A stretch of DNA of 64,000 nt, from assembly GCF_015223195.1 (NCBI RefSeq), contig NZ_JADFUA010000003.1, positions 62,001 through 126,000 on the forward strand, given 5' to 3'. Of this stretch, positions 31,767-40,551 are shown in pieces; the stretch's first letter is position 1; each line of letters begins with the position of its first letter. The translations under genes were made by a program, and so were the position numbers. Origin of the DNA: Chitinilyticum piscinae (lineage in GTDB: Bacteria; Pseudomonadota; Gammaproteobacteria; Burkholderiales; Chitinibacteraceae). The notes below the pieces were generated by a model. That model was not told the origin of the DNA. It saw only the letters and a list, made by a program, of their open reading frames with translations, and did no database searches.

Positions 31767-34100
31767 CTATTTGATGCAGACTGCACGTACCTGCGCAAGA
31801 TCGGTCAGACCAGCCAGTACTTTCTCGATGCCGTCCTGTTTCAGTGTCGTCATCCCTTCTTCGAGCGCAGCAGCCAGAATCTCGGCCACCCGGGCACGTT
31901 CCTGCACAAGCTGTTTGACGCGGTCACTGCCGACCAGCAGCTCATGCAGACCCAGACGCCCTTTGTAGCCGGTATTGGCACATTCCGGGCAGCCCTTGGG
32001 GCGATAGAGCGTGATCTTGCCATCGCGGGCATAACGCTTGCGCCAGTCCGCTTGCAGGCTCCGCAGACAACCATCGGGATCACTGCGCCACGCCGGTGTC
32101 TTGAGCAATTCGTCGGCATACTCACGTGCCAGCTGCAGCAGGTCGGCATCGCTGGCTTCGTAGGCTTCCTTGCACTTGCAGAGCCGGCGCGCAAGCCGCT
32201 GCGCCAGAATCCCCAGCAAGGCATCGGCAAAATTGAACGGGTCCATCCCCATGTCAAGCAGCCTGATGACCGACTCCGGGGCACTGTTGGTATGCAGGGT
32301 TGCCAGCACCAGGTGGCCGGTGAGCGAGGCCTCGATCCCGGTGCCGGCCGTTTCGGCATCCCGCATTTCCCCAACCATGATCACATCCGGATCCGCACGC
32401 AGAAACGCGCGCATCACGCTGGCAAACGTTAGCCCGGCCTTGGCATTCACCTGCACCTGCCGCAAGCCCTTCTGGGTGATTTCCACCGGGTCTTCCGCTG
32501 TCCAGATCTTGGTCTCGGGGGTATTGAGGTACTTGAGTACCGAGTGCAGGGTGGTCGTCTTGCCCGAGCCCGTCGGCCCACAAACAAAGAACAAACCATA
32601 GGGTTTGCTGATTACCGTCTTGAGCTGCACCAAATTGCTGTCCGACAAGGCCAGTTTTTCCAGCGGCAGCGGCTCGCCAGCTGCAAGAATCCGCATGACG
32701 ACATCTTCGACGCCACCCGCCGTGGGAATGGTCGCGACGCGCAACTCGATATCCAGCTCGGGCACGAATTTCTTCAGCTTGATCTTCCCGTCCTGCGGCT
32801 TGCGCCGCTCGGCGATATCCAGATCGCACATGATTTTCAGCCGGGTCACCAGCGGGCTGCGATAGCTGGCCGGAATTTCGCGATACGCCTGCAGATTGCC
32901 ATCCCGCCTGAAGCGGATTTGGGTCTTGTCGCGCCCCGGATAGGGCTCGATGTGGATGTCCGATGCACCCAACCGGTAGGCCTCGACAATGATCTGGTTG
33001 GCCAGCTGCACGACTTCGTTGTCCGACGCGGCGGACTCGGCCGCGGACGGCTCTTCCGGCAAATCGACATCATCGGCCAGAGCCAGCTGCGGCATGCTCG
33101 GGACGTTATCACCAAACCAGGCCGCCAGCATCTGCAGGAACTCGCTGCGGGTGGTCACGACATAATCCAGCTTGCGGCCCGCGAACCACTGCTGGGCAAC
33201 CAGAGTCGAGCGCAGCATTTCCGGATCGGGGGTCACGATGCGGATCACACCGTCCAGTTCATCCAGTGGCAGCCATTGCTCCGCCAGCGCCTGCTCGCGC
33301 TTGACCCGGGCCAGCAATTCGGCGGGTTTATCCTGGCCGGCGGCAAAAGGCTCGTAGGCCACCTGATAGAACGCTGCCAGCGCCTGCCCGATCTGGCTGG
33401 TGGCAATGCCATAGCCTTCCTGCAGCACCAGCTCGACATCGCGCTGCTTCTTCTGCGCTTCCTTGACCGCAACCTGGAACGCGGCCGGCGACAGCAAGCC
33501 ATCATTGATCAGCTTGTCAAAGCGGTGCTTGGGAATAAAGGGAAAGGCCGACTGCTGGCGCTGGCGCAAGGCCACCGCCAGCGTTTCGGCCAGCATGCGC
33601 GTACCTTCGACCCGCTCGCCTTCGAAAGCGCTTCCCGTGCTGCTGTTGATCAGCTGCACAACTCCGACCAGCACGCCATCGCCGGCCTGCACGATCGGCG
33701 CGACCAGCATTTCACGTGTACGAAACCCCGTACGCTGGTCGACCGCCTGCAGGAACTGCAGCGTGGGCGAGAGTTTTTTCAGCGCAGCTTCGTCGTAGAC
33801 ATCCGCCAGGTTGAGCAGTTGCTTGTGATTGGCGGCAAAGCCGGCAATGCTGCGGTCATTCACCGGCACTCGCAGTTCGCGCACCCCTTCCAGTCCGGTC
33901 TTGATCTTGGCGATCAGCTCACGGCCATCGGAACTGGTCACATACAGCGTGACGCGCTCGGCGCTGAATACGGCACAGATGTCCTGCCCCAGTTCGGTGA
34001 GAATGTCATCAAGGCGGGCGGTCGAATGAATCCTGGTCGTCAGGCCCTGCAGATCGCGCAGGAAATTCATTCCGGCGTTCGGGGACAGCCGCTCGGTCAT
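31767..34100 (-). CDS. GAF domain - GspE/PilB-type secretion ATPase
   Basis: A 777-aa ATPase of the type II secretion / type IV pilus extension family. An N-terminal GAF domain (about 15-170) replaces the usual start; a T2SSE_N-like segment follows, then Walker A GPTGSGKTTT (~507), the Asp-box/Walker B region DPDVIMVGEMRDAET (~570) and the zinc tetra-Cys (LCKC ~640, GCPEC ~705). No pilin, platform protein or secretin is nearby. It sits instead among kinase, phosphatase, FHA and HD-GYP genes, suggesting a signal-controlled ATPase serving a machine encoded elsewhere, or a repurposed regulator. Confidence 0.88.
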   Translation of the reverse strand: MTERLSPNAGMNFLRDLQGLTTRIHSTARLDDILTELGQDICAVFSAERVTLYVTSSDGRELIAKIKTGLEGVRELRVPVNDRSIAGFAANHKQLLNLADVYDEAALKKLSPTLQFLQAVDQRTGFRTREMLVAPIVQAGDGVLVGVVQLINSSTGSAFEGERVEGTRMLAETLAVALRQRQQSAFPFIPKHRFDKLINDGLLSPAAFQVAVKEAQKKQRDVELVLQEGYGIATSQIGQALAAFYQVAYEPFAAGQDKPAELLARVKREQALAEQWLPLDELDGVIRIVTPDPEMLRSTLVAQQWFAGRKLDYVVTTRSEFLQMLAAWFGDNVPSMPQLALADDVDLPEEPSAAESAASDNEVVQLANQIIVEAYRLGASDIHIEPYPGRDKTQIRFRRDGNLQAYREIPASYRSPLVTRLKIMCDLDIAERRKPQDGKIKLKKFVPELDIELRVATIPTAGGVEDVVMRILAAGEPLPLEKLALSDSNLVQLKTVISKPYGLFFVCGPTGSGKTTTLHSVLKYLNTPETKIWTAEDPVEITQKGLRQVQVNAKAGLTFASVMRAFLRADPDVIMVGEMRDAETAGTGIEASLTGHLVLATLHTNSAPESVIRLLDMGMDPFNFADALLGILAQRLARRLCKCKEAYEASDADLLQLAREYADELLKTPAWRSDPDGCLRSLQADWRKRYARDGKITLYRPKGCPECANTGYKGRLGLHELLVGSDRVKQLVQERARVAEILAAALEEGMTTLKQDGIEKVLAGLTDLAQVRAVCIK

Positions 34101-34131
34101 GCTGGTCTACTCCGTTGCGGGACGGGGCCCG

Positions 34132-34896
34132 TCAGAATTGGATGGTTTCGCCCTGCAGCAGGGGGCGGATGGCATGGCGGCTATCGAGCTCGTGGATCTC
34201 GCGCAAGGTACGTCCGCTGTCTGCCGGCTTAAGATGGGTGATCAGTACTTCGGCATCGTGCTCCAGATTGCACAGTTCGCGAGCCAGCGAAGCCGGGCAC
34301 AGATGCCGGGCCAGACTGGCGAGCTCGGCTTCATGATTGGCAAACGCCGTTTCTATGATCACGGCGCCAAGATTGCCGATGGCATTCACCGCCTGCCAGA
34401 ACGCCGGACACCCCACTGTATCCCCACTGTAGACTACAGAGCTGGTTCCGCTATCCAGCTGATAGCCAATGGCCGGGATGGTGTGCAGCGCCGGCAAGGC
34501 TGTCACAGATACCCCATCCAGTACCACCGATTCGCCCACACTAATCGGCGCATAGCGCAATATACCCTCTGCCTCACTGGGGATCACGCTGAAATCCGGC
34601 CAGAGCTGCCAATTGAAGAGGTGCTGCTGCAGTACGTGCAGGGTCTCGGGCAAGGCATGTACGGTAACCGGTCGTTGCCGCGCGGTCAGCACGGTATCGA
34701 GCAGCATGGGCAAACAGGCCACGTGGTCCAGATGCGCATGGCTCAGAAAGACATGGTCGATCGCACACAACTCGGTGAAGTTCAGTTCACCGACCCCGGT
34801 ACCCGCATCCACCAGCACGTGCGCGCCCAGCAGATAGGCCGTTGTGCGGTTCGCCCCGCCGATCCCTCCGCTGCACCCCAGTACCCGCAGTTCCAT
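34132..34896 (-). CDS. Metallo-beta-lactamase-fold hydrolase, class II cyclic-nucleotide phosphodiesterase-like
   Basis: A 254-aa protein beginning MELRVLGCSGGIGG with the metal motif LSHAHLDHVACLP (HxHxDH) near residue 76, a later SGDT, and a C-terminal LITHLKP. The spacing after HLDH resembles class II cAMP phosphodiesterases more than beta-lactamases or RNase Z. Cleavage of a cyclic nucleotide is possible but not proven. Gene order (FHA upstream, ATPase downstream, gaps 86 and 31 bp) places it in the kinase operon. Confidence 0.75.
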   Translation of the reverse strand: MELRVLGCSGGIGGANRTTAYLLGAHVLVDAGTGVGELNFTELCAIDHVFLSHAHLDHVACLPMLLDTVLTARQRPVTVHALPETLHVLQQHLFNWQLWPDFSVIPSEAEGILRYAPISVGESVVLDGVSVTALPALHTIPAIGYQLDSGTSSVVYSGDTVGCPAFWQAVNAIGNLGAVIIETAFANHEAELASLARHLCPASLARELCNLEHDAEVLITHLKPADSGRTLREIHELDSRHAIRPLLQGETIQF

Positions 34897-34982
34897 TCCG
34901 GACTCCTTGTACGGGCTAGCCGAGCTGCCCGCAGTCTGTTTAACCCTGGTGCGGATGAAACCGCCGTGTTGCCGCCTGCAGG

Positions 34983-35672
34983 CTAGGCTTTGGCGCGAAA
35001 GCGCATCTGCACGCCAAGCAGGTCAATCACATCACCTTCCTGCAGTGTATGCGATTGCAAGCCCATGTCGCGGCCATTTACCCGTGGGCGCTCCTCACCC
35101 TCGACATGCATCAGGGTAAAGCCGCGCACCGTGCGATTGATGAGTGCGACCTGCACCCCGGCTTTGCCGAGGGTCGTGGCGGATTTCACCAGTGGCATCT
35201 GTCGCCCGGCATTGCTGCCAGTCATGACCTCCAGCAGCGCCTCTGGCAAAGGCTGGCTGGCCCGCACGGTATTGGCCAGAATCGCCGCGACAGCGGGGTC
35301 GGTTTCACGCGCCTGCAGCGCAGCCGGATCGATCTTGGGCTTGACCGACGAATGCACCCGGGTATTGCGCGTGGTCGAGACCGTGCCGTCAACCTGGAAA
35401 ATGAACTCCGCCTTGCCAAAACGCACCACATCGCCGTGCCGCAGATGATGCTGCATGACGGCGATGCCATTGATCATGGTGCCGTTGGTGCTATTGAGAT
35501 CATTAAGCACAAAGCCGCTACTGTCCTGCTCGATGACCGCGTGCTGGCCGGACACCGAGCGGTTGTCGATCACGATGTCGTTGCCGGCACGCCGGCCGAT
35601 GCTCGTGCGCAGGCCGTGCAGCCTGAATTCCTTGAGTACAGCGCCATCCTGACTCAGTATGAGTTTTGCCAT
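34983..35672 (-). CDS. FHA-domain protein with a second, degenerate FHA
   Basis: A 229-aa protein. The first FHA domain (about residues 20-95) keeps the phosphothreonine-binding core: SIGRRAGNDIVID, SGQHAVI, NSTNGTMING. A second FHA-like domain (about 150-226: TLGKAGVQVALINRTVRGFT, then RVNGRDM) lacks the Ser/His phosphopeptide contacts and probably has a structural role. Next to a kinase and a PP2C phosphatase, it is the obvious reader of Thr phosphorylation in this operon. Confidence 0.88.
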   Translation of the reverse strand: MAKLILSQDGAVLKEFRLHGLRTSIGRRAGNDIVIDNRSVSGQHAVIEQDSSGFVLNDLNSTNGTMINGIAVMQHHLRHGDVVRFGKAEFIFQVDGTVSTTRNTRVHSSVKPKIDPAALQARETDPAVAAILANTVRASQPLPEALLEVMTGSNAGRQMPLVKSATTLGKAGVQVALINRTVRGFTLMHVEGEERPRVNGRDMGLQSHTLQEGDVIDLLGVQMRFRAKA

Positions 35673-35705
35673 TACTACCTATCCTGATACTGCGGCAGAA
35701 GACGC

Positions 35706-36533
35706 CTAGCCAAACCAGTTGGCCATGCGCTGCCACCAGGGGTTCTCGATTGAAAAATCGCGTTTCACGCGGGTCAGCAAAACCGAAATATTATCGCGTC
35801 CACCCATGACATTGGCCTGATCAATGAGGTTTCTTGCAGCCAGATCAAGATCGACGCCCAGCATCCCCAGCAAACGCCCAATACTGTCATCGTCGAGCAT
35901 GTCGGTCAGGCCATCGGAACAGGCCAGATACAGGTCATCGGGCAGCACATCGAATTCCTGCACCTCGACGTCCACGTACGGTGCGATACCAACCGCGCGG
36001 GTCAGCAGGTTTTTGTGGGGGGCAGTGCGTGCCTCGGCAGCAGTAAGCAGACCAGCGTCGATCCGCTCCTGCAGGAAAGAATGATCCCGGGTCAGCTGGG
36101 TCAGCACGCCATCGCGATAGCGATACAAGCGCGAATCACCGACATGGGCCACCGTGACATGGTTGTCGTAGAAAATCGCCGCCAGCAGGGTCGTTCCCAT
36201 ACCCGCACATTGCGGGTGCGCCAGCGCGGTCTGGTAAATCATGGTATTGGCCCGGTCCACCGCCAGCGCCAGCATTTCGTGCGCGACTGGCCAGCGGCTG
36301 CCCGAGGCGTGCACGTGTGGCGGGGTTGCCGCGATCTGCGCGCGCATCATCTCGCCGAGCACCTGGATGGCGATCAGGCTGGCAACCTCCCCCGCGTTGT
36401 AGCCGCCCATGCCATCCGCCAGCAGCATCAGCCCGCCATCGGCATCGAAGTCGATCGCGTCCTCGTTATGCTCGCGCACCTGACCGGTATCGGTCAGGCC
36501 GGTCATATCAAGCACCTGGGCGAGACTGGACAT
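35706..36533 (-). CDS. PP2C-family protein serine/threonine phosphatase
   Basis: A 275-aa Stp1-like phosphatase with the metal-binding motifs REHNED, LADGMGGYNAGEVAS, GDSRLYRYRDG, CSDGLTD and GGRDNISVLL in the proper order. The start MSSLAQVLDMTGLTDTGQ at 36533 is preferred to an upstream ATG inside the kinase gene; it overlaps the kinase 3' end by 26 bp. It most likely reverses phosphorylation by the adjacent kinase. Confidence 0.92.
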   Translation of the reverse strand: MSSLAQVLDMTGLTDTGQVREHNEDAIDFDADGGLMLLADGMGGYNAGEVASLIAIQVLGEMMRAQIAATPPHVHASGSRWPVAHEMLALAVDRANTMIYQTALAHPQCAGMGTTLLAAIFYDNHVTVAHVGDSRLYRYRDGVLTQLTRDHSFLQERIDAGLLTAAEARTAPHKNLLTRAVGIAPYVDVEVQEFDVLPDDLYLACSDGLTDMLDDDSIGRLLGMLGVDLDLAARNLIDQANVMGGRDNISVLLTRVKRDFSIENPWWQRMANWFG

Positions 36534-37977
36534 TGGCTTTCCCTTTGAGCTGAGCTTCCAGCCTGGCCAGCGCCAGTGCGAACTGGGCACCGGACTGGAA
36601 GCGCTGGGCCGGATCTTTTTGCAAAGCCCTCATGATAATGGCGACCAGCAGGTTCGGCAGCTCCGGGCGATAGTGACGTGGGTCTGTTGGCAACAGATTC
36701 GCAATCGCGTACATCAACTCGGCCAGTGAACCACCATTGAACGGCAGATAGCCGCTCACCAGCTGATACAGCAGCACGCCCAGCGAATAGAGATCAGAGC
36801 GGCCGTCCACGCGCTGGCCGGCCAGCTGCTCCGGCGACATGAATGACGGTGTCCCCAGCACCACGCCGGTCTTGGTGCGGCTGGAGTCTGTCAGTCGGGC
36901 GATACCGAAATCGGTCACCTTCACTTTGCGGCTAGCCGGGTCATACATCACATTGGCCGGCTTGATGTCACGGTGCACCACCTGTTGCTTGTGCGCGTAT
37001 TCCAGCGCCAGCGCTACCTGGCGCACAATCTGCAGCGTCTCCTCCAACGGCAGCAGCCGGTCCGGGCCGGCATGGTCATCCAGCGTCGCCCCTGCCAGCA
37101 ACTCCATGGCGATATAGGCGAGTCCGTCCGTTTCGCCCACGTCGAACACCGTCACGATATTCGGGTGCGTCAGCCGCCCGGCGGTTTCCGCCTCTCGGAA
37201 AAAGCGCTCCCGGGCTTCGGCAAGCTGATCGTCATCGAACTCCTCGGCCAGCGCCATCGTCTTGATCGCCACGGGCCGGCCTATCGCCTGATCCAGCCCG
37301 CGATACACCAGCCCCATGGCACCCTTGCCCAGCTCACCTTCCAGCCGGTAGCGCCCAAGCTGGCGGGGTTCATCTGCCCCCCCCCCTCGCACGGAGCCCG
37401 GAGCGGGGGCCGGCGACGCCAAGGGTTTCGCGACGACACCTGTCTTGCGCCGCCCAAGTTGCTGATACACCTGCTCGGCCTTGTCCCGTTCACCGCGGCT
37501 TTCATAGCCCTTGGCCAGCAAGAGCAATTCTGCCACCACCCCGGGCTCGGGCGACAGGCCGGCCAGCAGGACGCGCGCTTCATCATAGCGCCCCTGCTCG
37601 CGCAAGCTTGTCGCATCCTGCAGCGGATCAGCCGTCAACGCAGTCACCTGTGCGGCGACGGCTTCATAGGAGCGCTGCAACAGAATCCCGCCCAGCAACA
37701 GGGCCAGCGCAGGCCACGGCAACCAGAACTGGCCCAGAAAGGCACTCAGCCCCCCCGCAAGCAGCATCAGCAGCAGCGCACTCACCCGCAGCAGCGCCAG
37801 TACGCCCCGCCCGAACAAGGGGGCCAGCAACTGCAGCAGCAAAACCAGTACGAACGCGGCGAGCCCGGCATACAGCCCCCAGTCGGGCTGCGGCATGCTC
37901 AGCCCTCCCCAGACCAGCAGCAGCAGGCCGGCCAGCGCCACTTTGCTGCCGCGTTCGGTCAAGCGGCCACTCACCAT
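36508..37977 (-). CDS. Membrane serine/threonine protein kinase with C-terminal kinase domain
   Basis: About 489 aa from the ATG at 37977 (an upstream ATG at 38028 would add 17). Three to four hydrophobic segments fill residues ~10-115, then a short TPR-like stretch and a Pro/Gly linker, then the kinase domain from ~207: GELGKGAMGLVYRG, VAIKTM, VVHRDIKPANVM, VTDFGIARL, TPSFMSPEQL, all intact. The order (membrane first, kinase last) is the reverse of PknB-type receptors. The linker is encoded partly by ten consecutive G residues (37377-37386), so slippage would cut off the kinase. It heads a minus-strand operon with phosphatase and FHA genes. Confidence 0.9.
   Translation of the reverse strand: MVSGRLTERGSKVALAGLLLLVWGGLSMPQPDWGLYAGLAAFVLVLLLQLLAPLFGRGVLALLRVSALLLMLLAGGLSAFLGQFWLPWPALALLLGGILLQRSYEAVAAQVTALTADPLQDATSLREQGRYDEARVLLAGLSPEPGVVAELLLLAKGYESRGERDKAEQVYQQLGRRKTGVVAKPLASPAPAPGSVRGGGADEPRQLGRYRLEGELGKGAMGLVYRGLDQAIGRPVAIKTMALAEEFDDDQLAEARERFFREAETAGRLTHPNIVTVFDVGETDGLAYIAMELLAGATLDDHAGPDRLLPLEETLQIVRQVALALEYAHKQQVVHRDIKPANVMYDPASRKVKVTDFGIARLTDSSRTKTGVVLGTPSFMSPEQLAGQRVDGRSDLYSLGVLLYQLVSGYLPFNGGSLAELMYAIANLLPTDPRHYRPELPNLLVAIIMRALQKDPAQRFQSGAQFALALARLEAQLKGKANVQSRPGA
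37377..37386 (-). repeat. Homopolymeric G10 tract inside the kinase gene
   Basis: Ten C on the plus strand (ten G in the coding strand) encode Gly-Gly-Gly around residue 198, just ahead of the kinase domain. Tracts of this kind are classical slipped-strand phase-variation sites in Neisseria. A G7 run also occurs in the membrane part of the same gene (about 37750-37756). Confidence 0.8.
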
Positions 37978-38072
37978 GACAGTTCCATCCCTGTTCGCAT
38001 CCTGTTGCACCCGGCGAGCCGGCTCCATTGCTGACTGCTCATCCTAGCAGTTTCACCACCTCGCGGCATGAC

Positions 38073-38789
38073 TCACGGAATGTCTGCGTAAGGCATTCGC
38101 CGCTGGATAATTGCTGCCTTGCGCAGCAATTTGCGATCGTTGCGGTTTTTGTCGAAATAGCGCGGGTTGGGCACCATCGCCGCCAGTCTGGCTGACTGAC
38201 TGACACCCAGGCCGGACGCGCCGGTCTTGTAGTAGTGGCGTGCAGCGGCCTCAACCCCGAAAACCCCGTTTCCCCATTCGATCACATTCAGATAGATCTC
38301 GAAAATGCGCTGTTTGTCGAGCAGCGCCTCCAGCATCACCGTGATCACGGCCTCCTCGGCCTTGCGCAATGGCGAGCGCTTGCTGGACAGAAAGAGGTTC
38401 TTGGCCAGTTGCTGGCTGATCGTCGAGCCCCCGGCGACAATTCGCCCCTGCTTGCGGTTCTTTTCCCAGGCCAGCTGGATTGCCTCCCAGTCAAAGCCGT
38501 CATGATCAAGGAATTTGGCGTCCTCACTGGCGATCAGCGCCCGCTTGATATTGGGGGAAATCCGGTCATATTCCACCCACTGATGGCGCAGTTCGGCGTC
38601 CGGATTCTGATCCTGCAAGCGCTCCAGCTGCTCTTCCATAAATGCCGTTTCGGCAGGGTTGATCCAGCGCCAGGCCAGTACATGCCCGAAAATCCACAGC
38701 AGCCAGCACAGCACAAGCAGGTTAAGCGCCAGCAGCGCCCTGCGCAGGAACCAGCCCGCGCTACGCCGCGCCGTGACCGGAGCACTCAT
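38073..38789 (-). CDS. mtgA: Monofunctional peptidoglycan transglycosylase
   Basis: A 238-aa GT51 glycosyltransferase that polymerises lipid II into glycan strands. A single membrane anchor (about residues 15-40) is followed by LIASEDAKFLDHDGFDWEAI with the catalytic Glu, GGSTISQQLAKNLFLS, and a second motif region RIFEIYLNVIEWGNGVFG. No transpeptidase domain is present. The start MSAPVTARRSAGWF at 38789 is preferred to one six codons upstream. It lies downstream of aroE on the same strand. Confidence 0.95.
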   Translation of the reverse strand: MSAPVTARRSAGWFLRRALLALNLLVLCWLLWIFGHVLAWRWINPAETAFMEEQLERLQDQNPDAELRHQWVEYDRISPNIKRALIASEDAKFLDHDGFDWEAIQLAWEKNRKQGRIVAGGSTISQQLAKNLFLSSKRSPLRKAEEAVITVMLEALLDKQRIFEIYLNVIEWGNGVFGVEAAARHYYKTGASGLGVSQSARLAAMVPNPRYFDKNRNDRKLLRKAAIIQRRMPYADIP

Positions 38790-38810
38790 GCGCACACCTC
38801 GATACACCGC

Positions 38811-38860
38811 AACCTATACAACTCAAAAGCAGCAGAGAAAAGACCCACGACCACATACCC
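38811..38860. repeat. Dispersed ~50-nt intergenic element, copy after aroE
   Basis: Starts AACCTATACA, contains CAGAGAAAA like the copy at 30115, and ends CACATACCC two bases before the aroE stop codon (minus strand TAG AAGGGTATG). It fills most of the aroE-mtgA gap. Confidence 0.45.
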
Positions 38861-38862
38861 TT

Positions 38863-39699
38863 CTAGAGCGAAGCACGCAACTGTGCCAGAACTGGTGCAA
38901 CATCCGGGTGATGGCCTGTCCACAGTGCAAACGCCTCCGCAGCCTGTCCGACCAGCATACCCAGCCCGTCGACCCGCTGCGTCACGCCGGCAGCGGCGGC
39001 CTGCCGCAGGAACGGCGTCTCATCCTTGCCATACATCATGTCGTAGGCCAGCGCTCCGGCGGCAAAAACACTCGGTCCTATTGGCAATCCCTCACCCGCC
39101 AGGCTTGCCGAGGTCGCATTGATCACCAGATCGAATTCCCCCTGAATAGAATCAAAGCCATAATGACCAACGGTAAAGCTGCGGGAATCACCGGATTCAC
39201 ATTTAACCGCCTGAACAATTCGGCTGAGTTCCTCTGCTTTTGCCTGCGTCCTGTTAGCAATAACAATTTGAGCAGGATGCTGCCGCTTTAGTGGCTCCAA
39301 GACCCCTCTTGCGGCCCCACCAGCCCCCAGCAGCAACACCCGCCGCCCATTTATCCTTGTGTGTCGGAGGATATCTGCCACCAAGCCGGCGCCATCAGTG
39401 TTGTCACCCAGAATCTGCCCGTCATCCAAACACTTGAGGGTGTTGACCGCTTGTGCGACCCGGGCTCGATCGGACAGCTTATGAGCCAGCCGGAAAGCCT
39501 CTTCCTTGAAGGGAACGGTGACATTGGCGCCACCACCTCCCGCGGCAAAGAACTCACGCACGCAGCCAGCAAACCCATCCAGCGGCGCCAGCAGCTTTTC
39601 GTAGCTGAAGTCAGCCAGCCCGAACTGCGCGGCAAAAGCCTGATGGATCTGCGGGGATTTGGAATGGGCAATCGGGTTGCCAAACACGGCATAGCGCAT
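38863..39699 (-). CDS. aroE: Shikimate dehydrogenase
   Basis: A 278-aa NADPH-dependent enzyme converting 3-dehydroshikimate to shikimate in aromatic amino-acid synthesis. Substrate loop [10 protein letters not shown], catalytic Lys in [10 protein letters not shown], Asp in GDNTDGAGL and the dinucleotide loop [12 protein letters not shown] are all present. The start [16 protein letters not shown] at 39699 is used; the frame is open 27 codons further but without family similarity. Confidence 0.96.
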   Translation of the reverse strand: MRYAVFGNPIAHSKSPQIHQAFAAQFGLADFSYEKLLAPLDGFAGCVREFFAAGGGGANVTVPFKEEAFRLAHKLSDRARVAQAVNTLKCLDDGQILGDNTDGAGLVADILRHTRINGRRVLLLGAGGAARGVLEPLKRQHPAQIVIANRTQAKAEELSRIVQAVKCESGDSRSFTVGHYGFDSIQGEFDLVINATSASLAGEGLPIGPSVFAAGALAYDMMYGKDETPFLRQAAAAGVTQRVDGLGMLVGQAAEAFALWTGHHPDVAPVLAQLRASL

Positions 39700-39783
39700 G
39701 GGGCGGCTCCGCTGGATGCGAAAAGGGGCGATTTTACACCGCCCCCTCACATCCCACACGCATGGCTCACTACACGGCAATAC

Positions 39784-40245
39784 TCAGCCCTGCTGCCACG
39801 GCAAGCCGGCAGCCTGCCAGCCATTCAGTGCCCCGCGATGCTGAGCGCCATCCTTGTCACCCTCGAAGCCTTCGAGAATGTTGTAGGCCTCGCTATAACC
39901 ATGCTGCGCCGCCAGCGCCGCAGCATCATGGCTGCGCGCACCGGAGCGACACAGAAACAGCACCACGTTTTCGCGATCAACCCGCGTCTGCAGCTGCTGC
40001 AGGAAATGCGGATTGGGCTGCATGCCGTGCAGCGGATCCCATTCGCGCCAGGCCACCAGCTCGGCCCCCGGAACCACGCCAACCCACTGCCACTCAGCGC
40101 TGCTGCGGACATCGACAATGCGCACATTCGGCAAGCCCTGCAGGAGCGCGAAAGCCTCTGCCGGCGTAACCGCTCCGGAATACGGCAAACCCGCCTCGCC
40201 CGCCCGGGCTTGTGCACGCTGGAAAATCTGGTTGAGCTCGCTCAT
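39784..40245 (-). CDS. Rhodanese-like sulfurtransferase
   Basis: A 153-aa single-domain rhodanese. The active-site loop FLCRSGARSHDAA has the catalytic Cys, and VRIVDVRSSAEW is the usual CH2A motif. Such proteins transfer sulfane sulfur to cyanide or thiol acceptors; the acceptor here is unknown. A GGAGAG Shine-Dalgarno supports the start. It is divergent from glnA across a 306-bp regulatory gap. Confidence 0.88.
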   Translation of the reverse strand: MSELNQIFQRAQARAGEAGLPYSGAVTPAEAFALLQGLPNVRIVDVRSSAEWQWVGVVPGAELVAWREWDPLHGMQPNPHFLQQLQTRVDRENVVLFLCRSGARSHDAAALAAQHGYSEAYNILEGFEGDKDGAQHRGALNGWQAAGLPWQQG

Positions 40246-40345
40246 GGGCTTCTCTCCGGAAGGTGGGTGGAATCGATGGACGGCTACCCCTTATTCAAGG
40301 ACCGCGTGCATTCAATTGTAGCCGCGGTCCGACGCACAAGACAAA

Positions 40346-40364
40346 GCGCACCACATTGGTGCGC
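40346..40364. promoter_or_regulatory. NtrC-binding site upstream of glnA
   Basis: GCGCACCACATTGGTGCGC is a perfect dyad matching the NtrC core GCACC-N5-GGTGC. It is centred about 105 bp upstream of the -24 element, a normal enhancer distance. Confidence 0.85.
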
Positions 40365-40458
40365 AAAATAACCGCGCCGCACCAAAAATACTCAGACAAA
40401 CGCACTACAGGAAACCGGCAATGTTGTGGCACAATGCCCCTACCCCAATTCTAGGGGC

Positions 40459-40473
40459 TGGCACGCTTCCTGC
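40459..40473 (+). promoter_or_regulatory. Sigma-54 promoter of glnA
   Basis: TGGCACGCTTCCTGC has the -24 GG and -12 GC separated by exactly 10 bp (consensus TGGCACG-N4-TTGC, one mismatch). It is ~80 bp ahead of the glnA start. The remainder of 40246-40551 shows no gene. Confidence 0.88.
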
Positions 40474-40551
40474 TTACTACTTGCCCCGTATCGGGCTGCC
40501 TAAGCAGACCTGCCAGTTTCCACCCTTTATTTCCCCACCGGAGAGATCAAC

